From: Linum tenue
Lineage: Eukaryota; Streptophyta; Magnoliopsida; Malpighiales; Linaceae
Direction of reading: 5' to 3'
Assembly (NCBI GenBank): GCA_946122785.1
Contig: CAMGYJ010000006.1
Location: forward strand, 38,398,066-38,462,065
DNA: 64,000 bases
Position numbers and translations under genes: made by a program. Shown here one piece after another: positions 56,297 through 64,000 of the stretch (position 1 is its first letter; every line of letters begins with the position of its first letter). The notes below the pieces were generated by a model. It saw only the letters and a list, made by a program, of their open reading frames with translations. It searched no databases and was not told the origin of the DNA.

Positions 56297-58499
56297 TGTA
56301 ACACCCGACATTTGAATTTAGGTTCGACCATAATAAATGAACAGTTAGATTGATGGTTGCGTACCAAAAGCTCGAATCAACCGAACCAAGTTCGAGGATC
56401 AAGATCCAACTAATCAATCGGGCCGAGTTGTGTCTCATGAAGCTGGGAATTTCTGAATTGGTAGCAACAAATGGTGCGCTAGGCCCAAGGAAAAGTGAAG
56501 AGATGGGCTAGTAATTTATGACTAAATGATTGGTGAATGGACTGGGGAAGGAGAACCCGCTTGTTAGTACGAGCGGATGACATTGTACCTATATGTACGT
56601 ATAAAGATCTAGGGTTGCGGCCGCCGGGTGGAAGTAGGAAACCCTAAACCAATCCTAGTGCTATAGTGGTCGACGAGAAACCCAACAGACTCCACCATTG
56701 CACAAACACCCAACTTCACCAACCATCTGAAATAAAGATCTAGAGGATAACACGATGTAGGCTGGTAGTGGAGTAGCCTTGGAGTATCGCCGTCATGGCG
56801 GCGACATTGGAAAGTCTAGTTGATCCATACCTCAAGGCAGCTAGGAGGATGATGGTTATGATTGCACTGGTAATGACAACCCAGAGATGGTACGCGAGAG
56901 GGAAGTTGATGATGTCCCTGATGGAGTCAGATGTGGTTAAGAGGAAGAGGCCTTCCCACAACAGCAACAAAACCCATGAATTCGGTAAGTGGTCTTTTCT
57001 GGAACCTTAGAATTAAGGAGTAAGTGGGTTTGATCATGCGGAAGCTTGCGGTACCCAATTAATTAATCAAGTGGACGGGGTTTATTGATATTGCTTCTGG
57101 GCAGTGGTGGTCAATAAATGCGATTTGTTTAAACTGGTTCATCATTTGGTGGATAGCATTGATAAATTATGAACGTAGCACTTGTTATGAGGTGGTTCTA
57201 AAGTGGAAGCTGGGAATGAATTTTAGCTGATGTGGTTCATGGCTTTTACGTGTGCATGAGTCCTGGGGGAGAATAACACAAGTCAAAGGCCACGGGGAAG
57301 AAAATCAAATAAGAAGAACGCTAACTTGACTGTGCATAACACGTTGGAGCACGCGAGCTAGTTGGACTGGCTGGAGCTAAAGTCGGACGTTGTTTCAAGT
57401 CAATCGATTGAGTATACGGTGAGTGTAAAGGGGTAAATTCTACGCCTTACGGTTTTCAAGTATTTGCCTTGAGTATAAGATGTATGTGCAGTATTTGATT
57501 CATGTTTGAGATTGCATGATTATGGTTGATGATGTGTGTCTTGTTTGAATTATGATTTGAAGTGAATGGTTATTGTTTACTTTGAAATTTTATGAGTATA
57601 AGTTATTGTTAAAGTTTAAGAAACAAGTTCTTTTTAAGAAGTAACTCACCTTCAACAAGGTGAAGTTGTTTTCAGTATTTTTAGTCGCTAGCGCCAGTCC
57701 GTTGCCATTTGAGATTTTCATATAGAGTAGCAGTTATGCTCTTGAGATCTTTGAGACAGAGCATCAGTTATGTTGTTGAGATATTTAAGTTGAGCAGCAG
57801 TTATGCTCTTAAGATTTTTAAGATGAGCAGCAGTTATGCTATTGAGAATCGTGTAAGAAGAGCCTTCCACGATAAGTTTAAGTTTAAGGAAAGCCTGGAT
57901 GGCTTCTCATACGTATGAGTTGGCAACCGGACTAGCTAGTGAGAGATCCCCGTGTCAGTCAAGTATTTGAGTCAAGATTTGAGCTTTAAGAATGGAGAGT
58001 AACAGTAACTCTCATACAGTTTTAAGAGTTAAAATTTTTAATTGTGGAGGTATAAAACAACTTCCACTAAGTTAAGTAAAGTGATCAAGTATTAATAAGA
58101 TGTTAAACGTAAGGGCGTAGACTGACCCCATCTCACTAACCAGTTTGAAGAGCTAGAGGAGCAGTTAGTGAGCAGAGAGTTCGAGGGCAGCCAGCTAGAG
58201 GAGGGAAGTATAAGCGTCACAGAGGATGCTTAGTCAAGGTTTTCAGTAGCAACAACATTAGAGATTATTAGTTATTTACAATTATGATTATGAGTACAGA
58301 TTGGAGATCATTTTGAGATTTTAAGTATTGAGTTTGGTCATGTGTTAGGGCGTTGCTTTAAACTACAAGTGTGTGTGTTTTCAGTATTTTATTTATGAAA
58401 AATTTTCCCGCTGCAATTTAAGATTCGAGTATTTCATTTTATTTTTCAAGGGCATTTTAGTAAAAGTAGTACCCGGCCGGGTTAGGGTGTTACAAAGGG
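56292..58499 (+). mobile_element. Solo LTR (2198 bp) in the integrase, AAGGG target duplication
   Basis: AAGGG at 56292-56296 and 58495-58499 flanks an LTR at 56297-58494 that starts TGTAACACCC and ends GGGTGTTACA, a perfect 10-bp inverted repeat. Non-coding. Four 33-34 bp tandem units with AGCAGTTATGCT lie at 57729-57850. The block near 57430-57470 recurs in inverted orientation at the start of the window. TG...CA ends with a 5-bp duplication fit a Ty3 LTR of the Tekay type; that lineage name is inference. Confidence 0.92.
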
Positions 58500-59005
58500 A
58501 AGATGGGTGGAAGAGCTCCCTGGTGTTGTGGGCGCACATAACGACGTACAAGGTGGCGACCGGGGAAACGCCATTTGCCTTGACTTATGGCAGCAAAGCG
58601 GTTATACGATTATAAGTGTGCTTTCCCACATATAGGTTGGCAGGACATGATCCGCAGCTCAATGAGGGGGGAGCGCATACACGACCTTGATATGCTGGAG
58701 GGGCGTAGGGATGTCGCGTCTGTGCGCCTTGGGTCTATGAAGCGATAGGTGGCCAAATACTATAATCGTAAGATGCACCCCCATCAGATACGTTTAGGGA
58801 GTATGGTGTTGCGGCATGACTTTCGACGAAAGGCGAGCGAGGGAAAACTCGCGCCAAAGTGGAAAGGGCGTTATTATGTCCATGAGGTGATAGGGCCGGC
58901 CACGTTCAAGCTGGAGCGCATGGCAGGGAAGGCCATCAAGCATACTTGGAACACTCAGAACCTCAAGGTATACAATGGCACGACAGAGGTGACAATTTCG
59001 GAGTA
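58500..59005 (+). pseudogene. Integrase, C-terminal part
   Basis: Resumes right after the solo LTR: WAHITTYKVATGETPFALTY near 58530, with frameshifts near 58510 and 58615, then open from 58749 with YYNRKMHPHQIRLGSMVLRH and EGKLAPKWKGRYYVHEVI, ending HTWNTQNLKVYNG. This matches the C-terminal DNA-binding part of Tat integrases. The codons on both sides of the insertion join across one copy of AAGGG. Confidence 0.85.
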
Positions 59006-59040
59006 AGCTGCGTTGGGCAGCAAGACGGGGCGCCCTAAAT

Positions 59041-59190
59041 TAGAGGTAGAGGTACTACTACTGCAAGAGCGCCATACCACGCGCCTTAAGTATAGAGGTA
59101 GGGGCGCCAGTATTTTGGTCGTGAGTTAAGTATAGAGGTAGAGGTACTACTACTGCAAGCGCGTCGTACCACGCGCCTTAAGTTATGTTT
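59041..59190 (+). repeat. Tandem pair of about 92-bp units
   Basis: TAGAGGTAGAGGTACTACTA starts at 59041 and 59133. Each unit ends ACCACGCGCCTTAAG. Non-coding spacer between integrase and the antisense gene, as often seen in Tat/Ogre elements. Confidence 0.75.
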
Positions 59191-59569
59191 GTAAAGCGCC
59201 CTAACATTTGCACCTTGTAATTGTTTCACCAGTAATAGTAAAGCGTCCCACTTCGAGTGTCCTTACACGTGGTGGAGTAAAATGATGGTGTTCATTTGAA
59301 CGTTCAACTCCTATGAATGCACTAGAACGTAATACGCCCTCTGACATCTATTCTCGCCCAAAGTCAGGATACGTAAAGCGCCCTCTAATATTTTGCGCCC
59401 GACAGGAGGTTTTGAAAAGCGCCTTAAAGGAACAAGACTGAAAGTTGATCAAATAAAAAAGAAAACGAGGTCAAATGAAAAGAACAGGGCTAAGAGTTAA
59501 GATACAAAATAACTTGGCTGAAAGTAAGATACAAAATAATAAGCAAGGTAGAATGGGCGCCCCATCATT

Positions 59570-62122
59570 CCTCCTCGCTCTGAACAGTGCCCTCGGGCGT
59601 CCCCTGCGGCTCATCGGGGCGCATTTTCTCGCCCTGCTGGTCCTCCTCATCCCCCGCAGCGTCGTCATCCCCTGCGCCTTCGTCCTCCTCATCATCCGCC
59701 TCTTCATCATCCACCTCCTCGTCGAGCGCCTCATCTTGCGGCCGCTATCCATGAACTTGAGAATGTGCATAATCAAGACCATGGAGTCCCACTCCACCCC
59801 GGGCTGGGTCTCACTGAACTTCTGTTGCAAGATTTTCACCGTGTCAATCACGATGTCAGCCTGGAGGTTTTTTCCCACCTCGGACTTGTGGTACTCAGCC
59901 AGATCCCGAGTGAGGCGCTCTGCTTTAGTAGGCGACGCCTTCAGATCCTTCTTGTAATGATCCTTGGACTTTTTCAGCCTCTTGGTCTCTTCAGAGATCT
60001 TGCGCGCTTTGGCTCGGAGCCCATCCGCCTCTTCCTGGAGCCTGTCGCGCTTTGCCACCAGCTCTACCTGCCTCTCACGCAATCCCCGCTCCACCTCCGC
60101 CATCTCCGCTTGGGTGGCAGCAGCTTGCGCCTCATAGCGCTTTTGGCACGTTTTCTCCACGACCGCCTTTATTTTCTCACGCTCCGCCTCCAGGCCAGTA
60201 GATAACTTGGCAGCCCAAGCCTCAGCCTCCTTCTGCGCCTCATCCCAAGCGTTGGCCAGGGACACATGCGCCTCGCGCGCGGCAGCCAAGTCGTCACGAA
60301 GGCGCTCAGCAGTGGTGGCGGACGAGGCGCTGTCTTTGACCATCAGATCGAATTCACGAGCGGTGGACTCGATCAACATCATCATCATCTGTCATATACA
60401 CCACATAATAAAGGGTAAGTCAGTCTCGCAAACAATCGAGAAAAGCAATCACTAAAGAGCAGGAGAAATGGCGCCTTACCTGCACTGTGAGGTTGGCCAT
60501 GTTACGTAGAGGCCGGTTGGTGTTGAGATGGTCCGGGCGCTCGATCACAGCAGCATGGGACAACACCATCTACATTGAGGCGCCCGGATCCTTCATCGCC
60601 TTAACGGGCACACCAACTCAGACCTTCTCCAATGGGCGAGCAGGAGGTTGGAATGGGGCAGCGTCGTCCCGGTATTCTCCCCAACGGTTGGCATTACAAG
60701 GCTGGCCGGCTCGCCTGAAGCCACCAAGTTGTCCAACTTGGCTTTCTTCGCGGCGAAAAAGAGCGGCTCCGCAGGCCTTTTCCCGTGCGCCTTGGGTTTG
60801 GGAGGGCTCTTTCGGCGTCAGAGTATGGTATGAAGGCTGAGGTGGTTCAGAGGCGGCAGGTGAAGGTGTCTGCTCGGAAGGCGCACAGCTGGTGAGGAGA
60901 CAATTCTCACCCGCGTGGGCGCCTTGCGCTGGGGTTGGGACTTGGCCTTGGTGGCCTTGGTAGTCTTGGCGCAGACGCGAGGTGCAGGAGGGATCAGGTT
61001 AAGCTTTGACCGAATAAGATCGGAGACGGAAGTGAACTCAGTCCCTGCAAGAAAAACGACGGAGTCACCGACAAGGCACACAAGGCGTATGAACAAATGT
61101 AAAGCGTATGGCAAGTCTGGCGCATGCAAATACCATCATTGTAAAATTCCTCCAAGAGACGGGCGTACTCCTCGCTTATTTCAAGATTAATCGGCTCCGA
61201 AGCAAGGCGCGTGCTTATTAAACTCGGCTTCATCACCAAAGGCCCACTGTGTTAGGGGCGTTGCGCCGCTTTCAAAGACTGGCGTGTCGCACCGGCGGAC
61301 GAAGAAAAAAGATTCGAACCACGAGCGCCCCATCTTTTTACAGTGGCTGATGAAGTTGTATCCCAATTTGGGGCGCCTTTGAAGGCTGAAGCAGTTGGGG
61401 CTTCGGATCATCACAAAGAAATGTCGAAAAAAGTTTGAAAGAGGGAAGAATGATATGTTGGCGACACTTGAGGCGGAAGAGGACAGTGTAAAGAATAATG
61501 ATAGGGGAAAGGCGCCCGAGGGAACATTGGCATAAATGGAGTACGCCTTCGAGGATGGGGTCGATGGGGAAACGGAGCCCAAAGCGGGCGTACTCTTGGT
61601 AAACACCAATCCAGCCCTCTCCACACACCCCGACGCGCACGACGGGTGATGGATACGCATAACGCCAGTCAGCTGGCATCTGCGCGGCTCGGATTAATTT
61701 CGTGAAGCGGGGGTAGAGTATCTTGGACGTGTGCGGAGGTCCGACGTCTTCCTCCGACATTCGGTCAATATCGTTGGGTATGTACCTCGGCGGCCACATG
61801 TTGCTCCATTGCCCTATCACGTACTCTCGAGGCGCACCAGTGCCTAAGTCAGAAGAAGAGGACGAGGTCAAGAAAGGGCTAGTGCAAAGGGGGGAACGCT
61901 TTTGAGAAGGGCGCTCAAGCAAGAGGCGTGGGAGCTCAGAGAAGGTAGAATTTAGGAGTGACTTTTCTCTCAACCCTCGCGACACGTGACTTGCATAAAT
62001 AAGGCGCATGAGATCAAGATTTTCGCATAACGAGAAGTAGAGAATGGGGGAGTACCTGAGGCGGCGGCAGGGGCATCGGAAGATGCAGAGTTGGAAGCTC
62101 CGGGTTGATTGGAGGAAGACAT
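59570..62122 (-). pseudogene. Antisense spliced gene of the Tat-like element (aORF)
   Basis: Predicted exons on the minus strand: 62122-62056, 61843-61134, 61044-60480 and 60388 to about 59570, all with GT-AG borders. Exon 1 reads MSSSNQPGASNSASSDAPAA and joins in frame to GTGAPREYVIGQW. Exon 2 holds VYQEYARFGLRFPIDPILEG, which matches the putative gypsy-type transposon domain (Transposase_28). A frameshift near 61450 leads to WFESFFFVRRCDTPVFESG. The last exon encodes a long coiled coil (ERLRDDLAAAREAHVSLANA onward) and, after a frameshift near 59750, an acidic tail. Such antisense genes are known for the Tat lineage; their role is unclear. Two frameshifts suggest decay. Confidence 0.75.
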
Positions 62123-62347
62123 TCTTGATGCGTGTAGGCAGTGGGAGGAGAAAACACACAGAAGCGGAAGGCGCCTGGTCACAGCTAGCGAGAGGCTTAA
62201 GAGCAAGGCAACTTAGAGAGAGAAAGTAGAGAGATAGTGATTTTTGGCAGAATGAAGAGAGGGGAAGTAGTGGGGGCAATATATAGGTGAGGAAAGAGGG
62301 GGAGAGAGAGCGGAAGCGGGAAGGCGAATGGTCGCCTAGTCTGAAGG

Positions 62348-62386
62348 AAATTCGAATTTCGAAATTCGAATTTCGAAATTCGAATT
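62348..62386. repeat. TTCGAA palindrome array, 7-bp period
   Basis: Five copies of TTCGAA at 62351, 62358, 62365, 62372 and 62379, separated alternately by T and A, so the 39-bp stretch is self-complementary. It lies about 230 bp upstream of the antisense gene start codon. Confidence 0.9.
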
Positions 62387-62746
62387 ATCCTTTAGACTAG
62401 GGGGAGGGGGGAATGGTCCCAATGGTCGAGGCGGAAGCCCAACGGTCCGTCTGCAATAAAGGAAAGTGAAATAAAAAAAGGAACGAAAAGTAAATAATAG
62501 GGGAAGGAAATGAGAGGAAGATAAACATAAAGGGGAAGGGGTGGCGCTTGATCAGCAGTAGGGATGGGAGTCAAAGCGCGGGTAGATGGAAAGTCAAGGG
62601 GTAGGCACACGCTGCGGGAATGGACCGTTAGGGAGGCGCATGCTTCCGAAGGAAAGAATGGAAAGAAAGCGTGCATAATGGACCGCGGAGGTGCTTAGTG
62701 GCACACTTAGGGAAGTTAGGCCCCTACAGGGTAGTAGGCGCTTAAC

Positions 62747-63295
62747 TGTGGGCATATAAGAGCCCAAGAGGGAAGCCCAAAAGGCCGGATTGGGCCTGGA
62801 ATGCGGGCCCAGCAAAGGGAAAGCCCAACCCAAAAGGGGACTTAGACTATAACATACGCGGTGGGGTCGGACCTGACGTAGGGCGCATGGCGACAAAAGG
62901 TGGCAATGCTCAGAAGCGTACGGAGGGGACAGGAAGTGGGGCCATGCGCCTTGGGGCCCTGGGCGAAGTGTCAGAATGTCGAGGCGCCTGACAAGGGTGA
63001 GGTACAATGCATTTAATGGTGTGATGACGTGGGGCAGATTTGGGGGGCAATGGTCGACCTCTACCTAGGGTATAAATAGTGAAGTTGGTGGAGCTCATTT
63101 ACTGAGGTTGGATCTTCTCTCTGAAATTACTATTCACTTCTCTCTCTAAAAGCGATGGTTCTAACTTGGGCGTCGGAGTGTTAACAAGCCCGAAAGAGGG
63201 CTCGAGGGGCGCCTTTGTTTACAGGGGGGAGGCAGCTAGGACGGTGACATAGAAAGTGGAGTGGGCAGGAAGAAGGCGCATAGTTACGTGGCACA
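62747..63295 (+). repeat. 3' LTR of the Tat-like element
   Basis: Starts TGTGGGCATATAAG and ends GTGGCACA, collinear with 50870-51422 with scattered substitutions and small indels. The stretch 62390-62746 before it is non-coding. Confidence 0.85.
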
Positions 63296-63304
63296 AATAG
63301 ATAT

Positions 63305-63682
63305 CCAATTCCATCATACCATTTCCACATGTGAATTATTATAAAATACAATAACATATTTAGCACATTTTTCAATACATTTTTTTCTCACATTGTCACA
63401 ATTTTTTTTTTGAATAAACAATATGTTCTTCTATTATTTCGGGATGGGATACGGTCACTTCCCATAGAGGGGATGTGATTTTCGCTTCCCACTTCCCGAC
63501 CGTAGATCCCCCTTCCTCATCCGATGATTCATAACACACCAAGGGCTTTTGTGTAAGTTGCTTAATTGACAAAAATTCAAAAAAAAAAAAAAATAAATGC
63601 ATGGAGAATATTTTTATGCGTGATTTGTGGGATTGGATTACCACTAACCATAACCAACAACGACGGTTCCCTACCATTTCAG
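63305..63682 (+). other. Upstream region and probable 5' UTR intron end of the last gene
   Basis: AT-rich, with A- and T-runs near 63400 and 63580. It ends CCCTACCATTTCAG, a good splice acceptor, at 63682. The promoter and first exon were not identified. Confidence 0.4.
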
Positions 63683-63770
63683 GATTCTTCATCATCAAAA
63701 GCAACGTCCGGGGCTTAACGGACTGGTAGCGTCAGATTGTCGGGAAGAACTTCTTGCTGCCGCCGGCATA

Positions 63771-64000
63771 ATGAACGGTGACATTGGCTTCGACCTCAAC
63801 GTCCCATACACAAGGAACGGCGATGTCGGCGTTGAAGAGGCGGAGAATGATGATGATGTTTTCATGGTGGATGAAAACCTCGGTTTTGACGTGGAGGAGC
63901 TGTTCCACGATGAGTTACTGGATAACGTCAACGTGGGGAACGACGAGGATTGCGAGCCGCACATAGTCTTGGATGACGACAACATGGCGAACGATGATGA
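63771..64000 (+). CDS. 5' end of an acidic protein gene with FDLNVP motif, cut by window end
   Basis: The ATG at 63771 opens a frame to the window end (76 codons). It begins MNGDIGFDLNVPYTRNGDV, then is rich in Asp, Glu, Asn and Val, with MVDENLGFDVEELFHDELL. The exon starts at about 63683, and there is no earlier ATG in frame, so this start is the likeliest. FDLNVP fits the EAR-type DLNxP pattern of plant transcriptional repressors, and some FAR1-related proteins start in a similar way, but the visible part does not fix a family. Codon use and composition look genic. No lesion seen. Confidence 0.6.
   Translation, partial: MNGDIGFDLNVPYTRNGDVGVEEAENDDDVFMVDENLGFDVEELFHDELLDNVNVGNDEDCEPHIVLDDDNMANDD

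Larger units (their letters stand above)
50861..63304 (+). mobile_element. Tat/Ogre-like Ty3 retrotransposon, nearly complete
   Basis: LTRs are at 50870-51422 and 62747-63295 (about 550 bp each, clearly homologous). The 9-bp direct repeat AATAGATAT stands at 50861-50869 and 63296-63304. Internal order: primer site, gag, protease, RT, RNase H, second RNase H, integrase, tandem repeats, then an antisense spliced gene, which is the hallmark layout of the Tat lineage. Internal DNA is GC-rich with many GCGCC/GGCGC words. Frameshifts and stops in gag, RT and integrase make it non-functional, and a solo LTR (56297-58494) splits integrase. Confidence 0.9.

Noticed and set aside
59475..60455. Plus-strand open frames over the last antisense exon
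   Set aside because: Shadows of the coiled-coil exon on the minus strand, which has splice sites and a family match.

Overview
This is nuclear DNA of a flowering plant, most likely a eudicot. The evidence is a plant-type Nudix hydrolase gene with six GT-AG exons, plus Ty3-type retrotransposons of plant-specific lineages: Athila-like elements with tRNA-Asp primer sites, a Tat/Ogre-like element with a second RNase H and an antisense gene, and elements with initiator tRNA-Met primer sites. A hAT transposon and several MITE-like elements are also present. The species cannot be named from the sequence. About 85 to 90% of the window is mobile-element DNA, and most of it is broken.

Layout. 1-2.9 kb: LTR fragments, including a 5' LTR, primer site and gag remnant on the minus strand. 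3.18-7.61 kb: a fold-back MITE with 9-bp poly-T target duplications next to a complete but decayed hAT element with an 8-bp target duplication. 8.0-11.35 kb: the only complete host gene, a diadenosine tetraphosphate (Ap4A) hydrolase of the Nudix family. It has a TATA box, six exons, a 173-residue product and a poly(A) signal. 12.69-13.45 kb: a GC-rich non-autonomous hAT-like element. 13.6-18.7 kb: decayed LTR and MITE material.

18.7-49.5 kb is a nest of Athila-like elements. Two solo LTRs (20983-22311 and 32031-33370) have perfect 5-bp target duplications and cut the leader and gag regions of two related plus-strand elements. A gag-protease-ATHILA-ORF derivative lacks polymerase and integrase. 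Two other derivatives carry an acidic ORF in place of gag-pol. A 2.2-kb chimeric insertion (35772-38007) joins pieces of two tRNA-iMet-primed retroelements.

50.86-63.30 kb is one nearly complete Tat/Ogre-like element: both LTRs, gag, protease, RT, two RNase H domains, integrase and a spliced antisense gene. Its integrase is split by a 2.2-kb solo LTR with an AAGGG target duplication. At 63.77 kb the first coding exon of another host gene (acidic, with an FDLNVP motif) begins and runs off the window.

Only the Nudix gene and the 3'-end gene look intact. The most unusual pattern is a set of palindromic cassettes at the same U3 position in three Athila-like LTR families. They share a CGGTC...GACCG inner arm, while the outer arm changes by family and once between copies of one family.
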